A DNA stretch of 51,314 nucleotides from Pectinatus sp. (GTDB lineage: Bacteria > Bacillota > Negativicutes > Selenomonadales > Selenomonadaceae), in assembly GCA_020025075.1 (NCBI GenBank), contig JAHHSR010000005.1:1-51314 (forward strand), given 5' to 3'. The translations under genes and the position numbers were made by a program. Under the pieces are notes generated by a model, which made no database searches, had not been told where the DNA came from, and was given only the letters and a program-made list of their open reading frames with translations. Of the stretch, positions 1-7,862 are shown piece after piece. Position 1 is the first letter of the stretch. Each line of letters begins with the position of its first letter.

Positions 1-15
1 ATAAAAGCAAGCTAA

Positions 16-97
16 AGCCTTGCCTCGGGGCACTTGGACTGCCCCTTGGATTTCAAAAATCTCCTGCCAGCAAAGGGAGAAGTCCAAATTACAAAAT
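16..97 (+). other. structured leader upstream of yebC
   Basis: Two stem-loops lie between the window edge and yebC. The first pairs GGGGCA (27-32) with TGCCCC (40-45). The second pairs TTGGATTTC (46-54) with GAAGTCCAA (79-87) using one G-U pair. Neither is followed by a clear T-run, so this may be the tail of an upstream transcript or part of the yebC 5' leader. No family was recognised. Confidence 0.35.
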
Positions 98-115
98 AAG
101 AGGAGAGATTTCTCA

Positions 116-859
116 ATGTCAGGACATTCAAAATGGGCAAATATCAAGCGGAAAAAAGGCGCCAATGACGCTATTCGCGGCAAGATTACCACTAAAATTG
201 GGCGCGAAATCACCGTCGCCGTCCGCATGGGCGGCAGCGACCCGGTAGGCAACATGCGCTTAAAATTGGCTCTTTCTAAAGCCAAGGCCAACAATATTCC
301 CAAGGACAACATCCAGCGCGCTATCCAAAAGGGATTGGGCGCAGTCGAAGGCAGCAATTACGAAGAGCTCGTCTATGAAGGATATGGTCCGGGCGGCAGC
401 GCTGTCATGCTCGACATCCTGACGGACAACCGCAACCGCACCGCCGCTGACATCCGCCATCTGTTTTCCAAATACGGCGGCAACCTCGGTGAAACGGGCT
501 GCGTCAACTGGCTGTTTAAGCAAAAGGCAGTTTTCATCGTCGATAAGGAAACTTATGACAATGAAGACGAACTCATGACTATTGCGCTTGACGCTGGTGC
601 CGATGATTTCAAGGCAGAAGATGACAGCTTTGAAATAACGGCAGACCCTGCCGATTTTGATGCCATTGCCAAAGCACTAGAAGACAACAAGATTGAAACC
701 GTTCAGGCAGAAATTACAATGGTTCCCGACACGACGGTGAAGCTTTCTGGCAAAAGCGCTGAAAAAATGGTTACGCTCATCGATGCCCTAGAAGAACATG
801 ATGACGTGCAGAGTGTTTACTCGAATTATGAAATAGAAGAAGACGAAAGCGACGCATGA
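116..859 (+). CDS. yebC: YebC/PmpR-family protein
   Basis: A 247-residue protein of the YebC/PmpR family. Members are cytoplasmic; they have been described as DNA-binding regulators and more recently linked to relief of ribosome stalling. The N-terminus MSGHSKWANIKRKK is the family hallmark and is followed by KIGREITVAVRMGG and the DNRNRTAADIRHLF segment. The start at 116 is chosen because it begins exactly at this hallmark and follows AGGAG (101-105); an in-frame upstream extension to position 20 has no family similarity. The stop overlaps the ruvC start in an ATGA, so translation is probably coupled. Location directly before ruvC and ruvA is common in bacteria. Confidence 0.95.
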   Translation: MSGHSKWANIKRKKGANDAIRGKITTKIGREITVAVRMGGSDPVGNMRLKLALSKAKANNIPKDNIQRAIQKGLGAVEGSNYEELVYEGYGPGGSAVMLDILTDNRNRTAADIRHLFSKYGGNLGETGCVNWLFKQKAVFIVDKETYDNEDELMTIALDAGADDFKAEDDSFEITADPADFDAIAKALEDNKIETVQAEITMVPDTTVKLSGKSAEKMVTLIDALEEHDDVQSVYSNYEIEEDESDA

Positions 860-1347
860 TTGCGCTCGGCATTGACCCCGGTACTGCCATCTGCGGCTAC
901 GGCATTGTGAAATTGGAACGCAGCCGCCTGCAGGCCTTGGAATATGGCGCCGTGTTCACAAGCCCTAAAGCGCAGATGCAAGATAGGCTGCTGAAAATTC
1001 ACGAGCAGATTGGTGCCCTCATTGAAAAGTATCAGCCCGACATCATGGGAGTCGAGCAGCTCTTCTTCAATCGCAACGTCACAACGGCCATACCGGTAGG
1101 GCAAGCACGCGGCGTCATTTTGCTCAGTGCGGCAGAACATAACTTGCGCCTTGTCGAACGCACGCCCATGCAGATAAAGCAGGCCATTGTCGGCACTGGC
1201 AGCGCCACTAAAGCACAGGTCATCTACATGGTGCAAAAGATTTTGCACCTGCCCGAAGCACCTCACCCAGACGACGTTGCTGATGCGCTGGCCATTGCCA
1301 TCTGCGCTACACATTGCGCCAGCAGTCCAATTTGGCGCAATGCCTGA
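856..1347 (+). CDS. ruvC: crossover junction endodeoxyribonuclease RuvC
   Basis: Holliday-junction resolvase of 163 residues that cuts four-way DNA junctions during recombinational repair. The N-terminal ALGIDPGTAICGYG carries the first catalytic Asp (residue 7), GVEQLFF carries the catalytic Glu, and the C-terminal HPDDVADALAIAIC carries the last acidic pair. Length matches the family. The start codon overlaps the yebC stop by four bases. Downstream, a GAGGAGG site (about 1345-1353) serves ruvA, indicating a yebC-ruvC-ruvA operon. Confidence 0.95.
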   Translation: MIALGIDPGTAICGYGIVKLERSRLQALEYGAVFTSPKAQMQDRLLKIHEQIGALIEKYQPDIMGVEQLFFNRNVTTAIPVGQARGVILLSAAEHNLRLVERTPMQIKQAIVGTGSATKAQVIYMVQKILHLPEAPHPDDVADALAIAICATHCASSPIWRNA

Positions 1348-1360
1348 GGAGGAAATTTTC

Positions 1361-1960
1361 ATGATTGGCTATTTAGACGGCACTATGGCGGATTTTTTTG
1401 GTGAGATGTGCTTTATCGACGTCAATGGCGTCGGCTATCGCGTCTTTCCCACCACAGCACTGCGTGCCAAGCTAAAAAAAGACGCACGCGTGCGCGTTTA
1501 TACCTACCTCAATGTCCGCGATGATGCCATGCAGCTTTATGGCTTTGTTTCACTTTCGGAGTATGAGGCATTTGTCCTTCTTATCGGCATTTCGGGCGTC
1601 GGCCCTAAAGCCGCGCTTAATATTCTTTCCACCCTTTCCGCCGAAAAGCTCGCCGCAGCAGTAGAGTACAAACAGGTTTCCCTTTTGACCGCAGCTCCCG
1701 GCATCGGCAAAAAGACAGCGGAACGCATCATTCTCGAATTAAAGGGCAAGCTCTTAGCGCCGCCCAATGCTTCAGCGCTTATTGAAGCACCGGAAGACCT
1801 CTTTTCGCCGCCTGATGAAATGGGCCTAGAAGATGCCATAGATGCGCTTATCGGGCTTGGCTACTCTCGCCAAGAAACGCAGCAGGCCCTAAAAGGTGCC
1901 CCAAAAACCGCTTCCGTACAGGAACTCATCAAATTTGGTTTAAAAAAATTAAGCAAATAA
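1361..1960 (+). CDS. ruvA: Holliday junction branch migration protein RuvA
   Basis: RuvA, 199 residues, the junction-binding subunit that loads the RuvB motor. The start at 1361 gives the usual MIGYLDG opening and is preceded by GAGGAGG; an in-frame extension back to 1187 would run through ruvC. The OB-fold (about 1-65), two helix-hairpin-helix motifs (LIGISGVGPKAALNIL and TAAPGIGKKTAERII) and a C-terminal RuvB-contact domain (about 145-199, ALIGLGYSRQE) are visible. Unusually, ruvB is not next; the transcript ends at a hairpin. Confidence 0.95.
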   Translation: MIGYLDGTMADFFGEMCFIDVNGVGYRVFPTTALRAKLKKDARVRVYTYLNVRDDAMQLYGFVSLSEYEAFVLLIGISGVGPKAALNILSTLSAEKLAAAVEYKQVSLLTAAPGIGKKTAERIILELKGKLLAPPNASALIEAPEDLFSPPDEMGLEDAIDALIGLGYSRQETQQALKGAPKTASVQELIKFGLKKLSK

Positions 1961-1987
1961 AAAAACTGCCGCAAGGCAGTTTTTTCT
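1961..1987 (+). terminator. rho-independent terminator after ruvA
   Basis: ACTGCC pairs with GGCAGT around a GCAA loop and is flanked by an A-run upstream and TTTTTTC downstream. It closes the yebC-ruvC-ruvA operon one base after the ruvA stop codon. Confidence 0.9.
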
Positions 1988-2013
1988 TAACTAAAAACAA
2001 AAAGGTGATTATA

Positions 2014-2820
2014 TTGACCAAAATAACGGCCACGCATAACCCGCTCCTCAAAAAGGCCATCGCCTTAAAGCAGCGAAAATTCCGCAGCGAATATGGCGCC
2101 TTCATTGCGGAGGGGACGCGCAATGTCGAGATGGCCCTTGCCTCTGAAATGACTATTGAATACTGCTTGTATACGGAAGAATTTCCTCAAAATGAGAGAA
2201 ATACACGCTTAATTAAAAAGCTGTTAGAAAAGTGCCCTTGCCATGAAATTTCCCAGGCTTTATTCGCCAAGGTCTCTGATACAAAGACCCCCCAAGGCAT
2301 TTTAATCGTCCTCAAAAAAAATGACCTCTCCCTCAAAAACCTTACCTTACCTAAAAATATTCCCTTAACTATTGCCGTTTTTGATGGGCTGCAGGACCCT
2401 GGCAATGCCGGAACCATCTTGCGCACAGCCGACAGCATGGGAGCCTTTGCCGTCATTGCCCTCAAGGGAACGGTCGACATGTTCTCCCCTAAGGTGGTGC
2501 GCGCAACCATGGGCTCCATTTTTTACCTGCCCGTCATCGAGCGCGTCGAGCCGGAAGAGCTTTCAGCCTTTTGCGCCCAAAACGAACTGGTGCTCCTGGC
2601 AGCCATGGTCGACAAAAAAGCAAAACCAATTGTAAACATTGATTTTAAACGCCGTTGCGCCATCGTCCTTGGCAATGAAGGAAATGGCATCTCACCGCAA
2701 GTTCAATCTCTAGCCAAAGAAAAATTCTTCATCCCCATGCACGGCCGCGCTGAATCGTTAAATGCCGCCAGTGCCGCCGCCATGACCTTTTACGAGGCTG
2801 CTCGACAAAACTTTGCTTAG
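2014..2820 (+). CDS. TrmH/SpoU-family RNA 2'-O-methyltransferase
   Basis: A SPOUT-fold RNA methyltransferase of 268 residues, probably acting on 23S rRNA (RlmB/TsnR-like). An N-terminal substrate-binding domain (KRKFRSEYGAFIAEGTRNVE-like region, about 1-100) precedes the catalytic domain with the three family motifs: DPGNAGTILRTADSMGA, IVLGNEGNGIS, and IPMHGRAESLNAASAAA. The target nucleotide cannot be predicted. A TTG start at 2014 is preferred over GTG at 2005 because AAAGGTGATT (2001-2010) is then correctly spaced, as before rpsP. The gene ends in a convergent four-base overlap with pcp. Confidence 0.88.
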   Translation: MTKITATHNPLLKKAIALKQRKFRSEYGAFIAEGTRNVEMALASEMTIEYCLYTEEFPQNERNTRLIKKLLEKCPCHEISQALFAKVSDTKTPQGILIVLKKNDLSLKNLTLPKNIPLTIAVFDGLQDPGNAGTILRTADSMGAFAVIALKGTVDMFSPKVVRATMGSIFYLPVIERVEPEELSAFCAQNELVLLAAMVDKKAKPIVNIDFKRRCAIVLGNEGNGISPQVQSLAKEKFFIPMHGRAESLNAASAAAMTFYEAARQNFA

Positions 2821-3464
2821 CAAATTGTCCCGCCAGCAATTTGTAAATCCTCTTTTCTTTCTATTGAAATCTCAATCGCAATTTTTATAGCTTTTATCAT
2901 CATACTAAGACTCATGCTGGCCGTATTGGGCTTATCTATGACTTGCTCTGGTAAAAAGGGAATGTGTATAAAACCGCCACGCACCTTTTTGGGGCTTGCG
3001 GACAGCTTATGCATGAGCCCAAAAAATAAATGATTACAGACAAAAGTTCCCGCCGTATTGGAAACACTTGCTGGAATTGCTGCTTTGCGCAATCCTTTAA
3101 CAATGCTCTTCAAAGGTAAAGTTGAAAAATACGCTGCGGGAGCTTTTTCTATGACAGGTACATCAATCGGCTTATTACCTTCATTGTCGGCAATGCGGTA
3201 ATCGTCGACATTGATGGCTACGCGCTCGATGGTAATCTCGCTCCTGCCGCCGGCCTGCCCGACACAAATAACAATATCTGGCGATAAAGCATCAATTTTC
3301 TCTTCTAAGGCAATAATGCTCTTTTTACAAACGACAGGAATTTGTGCTGTATGCAAGACAACGCCTTCTATCTTTGCTGCGGCAAGCTCTTTGATGATTT
3401 CCAACGCCGGATTTATTTTTTCGCCACCAAAGGGTTCAAAGCCGGTAAGCAGTACTTTTTTCAT
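2817..3464 (-). CDS. pcp: pyrrolidone-carboxylate peptidase
   Basis: Pyroglutamyl peptidase I (C15 cysteine peptidase), 215 residues, which removes N-terminal 5-oxoproline from peptides. The opening VLLTGFEPFGG is the family signature. The catalytic Glu is in ERVAINVDDYRIADNEG, the Cys in NTAGTFVCNHLFFG and the His in GFIHIPFLPEQ. The start at 3464 follows AAAGGA; an in-frame extension to 3518 lacks family similarity. It lies downstream of two genes of a proposed 5-oxoproline transporter on the same strand, so the operon links release of 5-oxoproline from peptides with its movement across the membrane. Confidence 0.95.
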   Translation of the reverse strand: MKKVLLTGFEPFGGEKINPALEIIKELAAAKIEGVVLHTAQIPVVCKKSIIALEEKIDALSPDIVICVGQAGGRSEITIERVAINVDDYRIADNEGNKPIDVPVIEKAPAAYFSTLPLKSIVKGLRKAAIPASVSNTAGTFVCNHLFFGLMHKLSASPKKVRGGFIHIPFLPEQVIDKPNTASMSLSMMIKAIKIAIEISIERKEDLQIAGGTIC

Positions 3465-3490
3465 AAAAATCAAATCCTTTCCATATTCTT

Positions 3491-4405
3491 TCAAAAGGCC
3501 AAGCAGTACATAAGGCATATATTAGCAAATAGCATAATGAGCGCAATAAGCATTTGTGCCTTAATTACACTGTTCTTATCCTGCATTTCCAAAAGAGCTG
3601 CAGGAACAATATTGAAATTTGCTGCCATAGGAGTGAGAAGAGTTCCCGAATAGCCAGCCAACATGCCGAGGACACCAATCGCCGCCGCATTGCCACTATG
3701 CAGTCCTACAAGAAGCGGCAAAGCCAACCCTGTTGTCATGACAGCAAAGGCAGCAAAGGCATTTCCCATAATCATCGTGAAAATAGCCATGCCTAAGCAA
3801 TAGGCAATTATTGTAAAAATAAGATTTTCTGGTGGCACAATTGAAGAGAAAAGCTGCGAAATTATCTTGCCTACGCCTGCTTTATCGAACAAAAACCCTA
3901 AAGCCGCTAAGAGCTGCGATAAAATTGCCGCCCAGCTTATTGCATCCATGAGTCTGCGCCCTTCATTAAACGATTGCCCTATATTGATTTTAGTCATAAA
4001 CAGCGTATAAATATAAGCAATAATCGCGCCTATGCCAAAGCCTACCAAAGCTCCCCAACTTGTATAAGCAGCAATAAAAAAGGTTATAACGGGAACAATA
4101 AGCGTAGGAATAAAAAGTTTATTACCCAATTTTTTAGCCGCAGCAAAACGAAACTTTACTGAAACACTCTTATAATCACCCATACCTACTTGCTTTGCTC
4201 CCGCTAAAAGTGCCATAATTACTACCAATATGCCCGTGATATAATATGGCAAATAGCTGCCTATCAGAAACGTTAGCCCATATATAAACCAAAATAAGGC
4301 CGATCCTATCCTGTGCGGATGTCTCTTATCCAAAATAGTAAAAAACGTAAAAATCAATAAAAGCATTCCCGTCATTATATAGATATGCTCAAGTGTCAAT
4401 TTCAT
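3491..4405 (-). CDS. DUF979 membrane protein, putative 5-oxoproline transporter subunit
   Basis: A 304-residue polytopic membrane protein with about nine hydrophobic segments, beginning with HIYIMTGMLLLIFTFFTIL. It resembles the DUF979 family, whose members are usually paired with DUF969 and pcp and have been annotated as a 5-oxoproline transporter subunit. The gene overlaps the DUF969 stop codon by four bases (ATGA) and ends 26 bases before pcp, giving a tight three-gene operon. Direction of transport cannot be told from sequence. The family call rests on the pattern and context. Confidence 0.8.
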   Translation of the reverse strand: MKLTLEHIYIMTGMLLLIFTFFTILDKRHPHRIGSALFWFIYGLTFLIGSYLPYYITGILVVIMALLAGAKQVGMGDYKSVSVKFRFAAAKKLGNKLFIPTLIVPVITFFIAAYTSWGALVGFGIGAIIAYIYTLFMTKINIGQSFNEGRRLMDAISWAAILSQLLAALGFLFDKAGVGKIISQLFSSIVPPENLIFTIIAYCLGMAIFTMIMGNAFAAFAVMTTGLALPLLVGLHSGNAAAIGVLGMLAGYSGTLLTPMAANFNIVPAALLEMQDKNSVIKAQMLIALIMLFANICLMYCLAF

Positions 4406-5521
4406 GATTTCATCTCCTTATCTGGCAATTGAGCAATTTCTCTCTCTAATTGCTTATCAAAAATCATATAGCGAATAATAATGACAAGAAAAGCAATCAA
4501 ACCAGTAGATAAGGCGTACTTAGCCATGTCAAGCAAACTAACATTATAGCCAGCCTGCGTCATAACGCCCTTGATGAGCAAAAGGCCACCGGAAGCAACA
4601 AAAATAAGCTGCCCATAAAAATTACCATAATTTTCTGAAGTAGCAGCCATTGCCCTAATTTTTTCTAAGACTTGTGGTGATAGTTGCTTTTTCTTGCTCG
4701 CAGCCGCTTCAGCCATTGGCGAAATTAATGGGCGTACAAAGGTTGGATGTCCACCAATAGGAATACCCAATGCAGCAGAAATCTGACGAAATACAAAATA
4801 CATCATCAAGATTTTACCTACCGTCGCCACCTTCATCTTACCAATCAACATCTCAGCCTTTTCCCGCAGTCCGTATCGCTCCAAGATACCCACCATCGGC
4901 AGAATTAAAATAAATAAAGACATATAACGATTGACAATAAACGCCTTACCCAAATTATTCAATATATTCCTGTTTGCCATGCCACTTTTATAGATGGCTA
5001 GCCTTTTGTTCACAAGGGGTCGCTATGCCCTTGCGGTTCTGCAACGAACTCCTCGACGTTTCCGCCGAGCACAGACTATATCTTCTCCCTCGCCATTAGA
5101 CGTTAGGGGTTGCCCACTTCCGCGCGCTTGCGCGTACTTCCCTCTGGAATAGTCGTTGAAGATTCTCCTATTCGGAGCTTTCCTGCTGATTGCCCATTTT
5201 CAAGCATTTAGGATTTAACCTTGTGCCATACGATAAATTTTTTTTGCTTTCGCCACCATCGCACCCAACTTTTTTTCATGTTCTCGCTGTGGTTTTATCG
5301 TCTTTAGGGTTTTCCAGCAATTCAGGCAATATTGATGCCGAAGCATCCTCATACACATTTCTATATATGATGACTGCAAGTAATGTTTCCTAAAAACATC
5401 CCTCAATCAATGACATTCCATCACAAATTCCTGTTACGAAGCCTGCAATAATTACAACTACCAAAGGATTAAAGCGCATCATCAATCCAATAACCACAAC
5501 TACAACACCCAGTAACTGCAT
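4402..5521 (-). CDS. DUF969 transporter subunit, interrupted by a group I intron
   Basis: Partner of the DUF979 subunit, in two exons. Exon 1 (5521 to about 5393, 43 codons) follows AGAGGTGAG and encodes a hydrophobic N-terminus beginning MQLLGVVVVVIGLMMRF and ending near GICDGMSLIEG. Exon 2 (about 4968 to 4402, 188 codons plus stop) resumes at NILNNLGKAFIVNRYMSL and carries the family's LPMVGILERYGL and GGHPTFVRPLISPMAEAA regions. Unspliced, translation stops at TAG 5392-5390. Removing about 424 bases rejoins the exons in frame as about 231 residues, near the family's usual length. Exon 2 has no disabling change, which favours splicing over decay. The exact junction may shift by a few codons. 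Confidence 0.75.
4969..5392 (-). ncRNA. putative self-splicing group I intron
   Basis: Read on the minus strand, the core elements appear in order. Q is AATCAGCAGGAAAG (complement of 5178-5191). A P6 hairpin (5165-5177) comes next. R is CTTCAACGACTATTCC, and S is GAAGATATAGTCTG (complement of 5072-5085). GACUAU (5149-5154) pairs with AUAGUC (5074-5079) as P7. P8 is CGUC/GGCG (5091-5102); P9 is a GAAA-capped stem (5052-5069). A P1-like stem pairs AUGUUUU of exon 1 with GAAACAU and closes with the expected U-G pair at the 5' splice site. The 5' part holds a UUCG-capped stem (5334-5348) and ACGAUAAA/UUUAUCGU. No homing endonuclease is present. R and S resemble subgroup IA introns. Boundaries are approximate. 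Confidence 0.8.
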
Positions 5522-5702
5522 ATTCTCACCTCTTAAAATTTATACATATTATCTTTATTATCTGAAAATTACCCCTTTGTTTTTTTACATAACTACAACG
5601 CAGTAATAAAATAGTCCTTTTTTTGTTGAATTTTTATTATATTTTAACATATTGCTATCAAAAAGTCTTTATTTTTTCCAAATATTATCTGTTTTTCTTT
5701 AT

Positions 5703-5731
5703 TTGACAGCTACTACCTTCAATGCTATAAT
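5703..5731 (+). promoter_or_regulatory. sigma-70 type promoter of rnpB
   Basis: TTGACA (5703-5708) and TATAAT (5726-5731) are both consensus hexamers separated by exactly 17 bases. The predicted start near 5738-5740 coincides with the 5' end of the RNase P RNA helix P1. Confidence 0.92.
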
Positions 5732-5739
5732 TCTTCTAT

Positions 5740-6095
5740 ATGAGTATGAAAGATAATCGCGGATGCTTTATGCATCTGAGGAAAGTCCGGGCTCCGCAGG
5801 GCAATATGCCGGATAACGTCCGGCGAGGGCGACCTTAGGGAAAGTGCTACAGAAATTTAAACCGCCTGCTGTTGGGCAGGCAAGGATGAAAAGGTGCGGT
5901 AAGAGCGCACCGGCGCACAGGTAACTGTGCGGCCTTGGTAAACCCCATATGGAGCAAGACCGAATAGGGAAGATATGAGGCGGCCCGCTGATCTTCCGGG
6001 TTGTGTCGCTAGAGCCGTCAGGCAACTGCCGGCCAAGATAAATGATTATCACCGCTCGTAAAGGCGGAACAGAACTCGGCTTATTGATTGCTCAT
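5740..6095 (+). ncRNA. rnpB: RNase P RNA (bacterial type A)
   Basis: The catalytic RNA of ribonuclease P, which trims 5' leaders from tRNA precursors. Conserved blocks appear in order: GAGGAAAGTCCGGGCTCC near the 5' end, GAGCAAGACCGAATAGGG in the middle, and ACAGAACTCGGCTTA near the 3' end. ATGAG (5740-5744) pairs with CTCAT (6091-6095) as P1, fixing both ends at about 356 nucleotides. A consensus promoter precedes it and a terminator follows. Confidence 0.96.
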
Positions 6096-6100
6096 AGCTG

Positions 6101-6130
6101 AAATAAACTGCCTGTTGGCAGTTTATTTTT
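6101..6130 (+). terminator. rnpB terminator
   Basis: AAATAAACTGCC pairs with GGCAGTTTATTT around a short TGTT loop and is followed by further T residues, a few bases after the RNase P RNA. Confidence 0.88.
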
Positions 6131-6164
6131 GTTTAGGCGTATTTTTTACAAGGAGTGATTTCCT

Positions 6165-6740
6165 TTGCATTATGAAGAAATGCAGGCTCTACTGAAAACC
6201 CGGCTAAAAGAATCCCGTTACGAACATTCCGTGCGAGCTGCAAAAGTCGCTTTAGAACTGGCCGAGCATTTTAGTGCAGAAACCGAAAAAGCACATATTG
6301 CCGGTCTCTTGCATGATTGTGCACGCGAAGTGTCAACTGATGAACTTCTCGCAGTTGCCAAAAGCTATTCCCTGCCCATAGAAAGCATCGATAAAAGACA
6401 GCCAATCTTGCTTCATGCCGATTTAGGAGCAATCTTTGCGCGTGAAAAATATCATGTCTATGACGATGAAATCTGCAGGGCCATCAAATATCATACCGTG
6501 GCACATGAGCAGATGACGACTTTAGAAAAGATAACTTATTTGGCTGACCTCATTGAACCAGGTCGCTGCTTTGACGGCGTAGAAAAATTACGAGAGCTCG
6601 CCAAAGGTCCCAGCCTGGATGCTTTATTTTTAACCGCTCTTGACCAGTCTATAATCTTCATCATCAGCAAAGGACAGATGATTCACCCACAGACAATCCT
6701 GGCTCGCAATCATCTGCTCTTGACGGATATTCATGGATAA
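6165..6740 (+). CDS. yqeK: YqeK-type HD-domain diadenosine tetraphosphatase
   Basis: An HD-domain hydrolase of 191 residues of the YqeK family, described in Firmicutes as symmetrical Ap4A hydrolases. The metal-binding HD pair is in HIAGLLHDCAREVS, with further His/Asp ligands in LLHADLGAIFA, AIKYHTVAHEQM and ITYLADLIEPGR. The TTG start at 6165 has AGGAGTGATT at proper spacing. The gene overlaps the next by eight bases and lies two genes before rsfS; yqeK and rsfS are neighbours in Bacillus as well. Confidence 0.9.
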   Translation: MHYEEMQALLKTRLKESRYEHSVRAAKVALELAEHFSAETEKAHIAGLLHDCAREVSTDELLAVAKSYSLPIESIDKRQPILLHADLGAIFAREKYHVYDDEICRAIKYHTVAHEQMTTLEKITYLADLIEPGRCFDGVEKLRELAKGPSLDALFLTALDQSIIFIISKGQMIHPQTILARNHLLLTDIHG

Positions 6741-7848
6741 AAGACGCCCTCCAAAAGACACGAAGGGGGCTAATCGTCCCACTATCAGGCGGCGCCGCCC
6801 TTCTGCTCCGACGGCATCAAATAGGCGTCCAGGCGTACAGCCTGTAAAAAAAGGCCCAAAAAAAGTCATCCGGCGGCGCATCGTAAAGCGAAAAAGGCGC
6901 CGTATTCGTCCTTTCCGCCTGCTCATTTTTCTGACGGCAGTTTTTCTCATCTTTTTTGGCTGCTACAAGCTTTGCACTTTCGCCTATGGCCTTGCCACTG
7001 ATGCCTGCCAAAGCGCCAATGCCGCCTATGAAGCTTACCAAAAGAGGGCTATCCAGACTCCTCCTGCGCCGAAAAAACCACAAATTCCCGTCGAATATAA
7101 AGAAATTACCAATATTTTGTTTATTGGCATCAATAAGTTCAATGCCGAAAATAATAGCGCACCTTATGCTGCCTCACTTGTCCTCGTCTGCTTTAACCGT
7201 GATACTGGCGCTGCCACGTTCATTTCGATTCCGCGCAATACAGTTATCGCCGTTGACAACAGGCAAATTCCCATCAATATCTTCCAGCAAGATGGTACAA
7301 AGGACACGCTAGCTTACGTATCAAAGCTCTTTGGCATTCCCATAAAAGAATACGTTATCATGGATGAAGATACGGTCGCTAAACTCATCAATGCTTTTGG
7401 CGGCATCAATTTATACATTGGCGAAAACATGTCTAATCCCGCCTCTAAGATAAACTTAATCGAAGGCTATCAGCACCTCAATGCACAGCAGGTCATGCAA
7501 TATCTTCGCTATAAAAATGATGACCTAGGTGATATTGGGCGCGTTTATAGACAGCAAAAATTCATGCGCGCTTTCTTTGATGAGGCCTTGAGCATTAATA
7601 CAATACCGCACCTGCCTGAAATCATAGGCATCATGCACGATGAGCTGCGCTCAAATACAGCTATCTTCAGTCTCATCAATCTTTATCATTTCGGCAAATT
7701 TCTCAATGCCAATACCCTTCATTTTGAAATCCTGCCTGGCAGGCTTTCTTATGACGGCAAGTACTGGCTGCCCGATTACGCAGCAATTAATTCTCGCCTG
7801 CAGCAAATCGGCACCTTGCCAGCAAACGATACAAAAAATAAAACATAA
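6733..7848 (+). CDS. LytR-CpsA-Psr (LCP) family protein
   Basis: Membrane-anchored LCP protein of 371 residues. LCP enzymes attach glycopolymers to peptidoglycan by phosphotransfer. A very basic cytoplasmic N-terminus (about 1-58) precedes one membrane segment (LLIFLTAVFLIFFGCYKL, about 60-78), then the extracellular LCP domain (about 115-285), including AFGGINLYIGENM and LRYKNDDLGDIGRVYRQQ. The usual SIPRDT motif reads SIPRNT, and the acidic stretch normally shortly before it reads PYAASLVLVCF. The domain may therefore be altered in catalysis. Insertion between yqeK and rsfS is a conserved arrangement in several Firmicutes. Confidence 0.85.
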   Translation: MDKRRPPKDTKGANRPTIRRRRPSAPTASNRRPGVQPVKKGPKKVIRRRIVKRKRRRIRPFRLLIFLTAVFLIFFGCYKLCTFAYGLATDACQSANAAYEAYQKRAIQTPPAPKKPQIPVEYKEITNILFIGINKFNAENNSAPYAASLVLVCFNRDTGAATFISIPRNTVIAVDNRQIPINIFQQDGTKDTLAYVSKLFGIPIKEYVIMDEDTVAKLINAFGGINLYIGENMSNPASKINLIEGYQHLNAQQVMQYLRYKNDDLGDIGRVYRQQKFMRAFFDEALSINTIPHLPEIIGIMHDELRSNTAIFSLINLYHFGKFLNANTLHFEILPGRLSYDGKYWLPDYAAINSRLQQIGTLPANDTKNKT

Positions 7849-7862
7849 TAAAAAAGAAAGGC

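Noticed and set aside
4969..5392. Group II intron or simple insertion sequence in the DUF969 gene
   Set aside because: There is no domain V/VI, no GUGYG 5' end, no reverse transcriptase, no transposase, no terminal inverted repeats and no target duplication. The group I R and S motifs with P7 pairing are specific.
5215..5406. A 63-codon minus-strand frame inside the interrupted DUF969 gene, possibly an intron-encoded endonuclease
   Set aside because: It starts at a TTG without Shine-Dalgarno, shows no LAGLIDADG, GIY-YIG or HNH motif, and overlaps stable RNA stems including a UUCG-capped hairpin. It is better explained as intron RNA.
4402..5521. DUF969 gene as a plain pseudogene
   Set aside because: Both exons are free of stops or shifts, the outer frame is preserved, and downstream genes keep tight overlaps. 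Decay is still possible if splicing is shown not to occur.
5768..6052. 94-codon minus-strand frame
   Set aside because: It is antisense to RNase P RNA and has no start signal.
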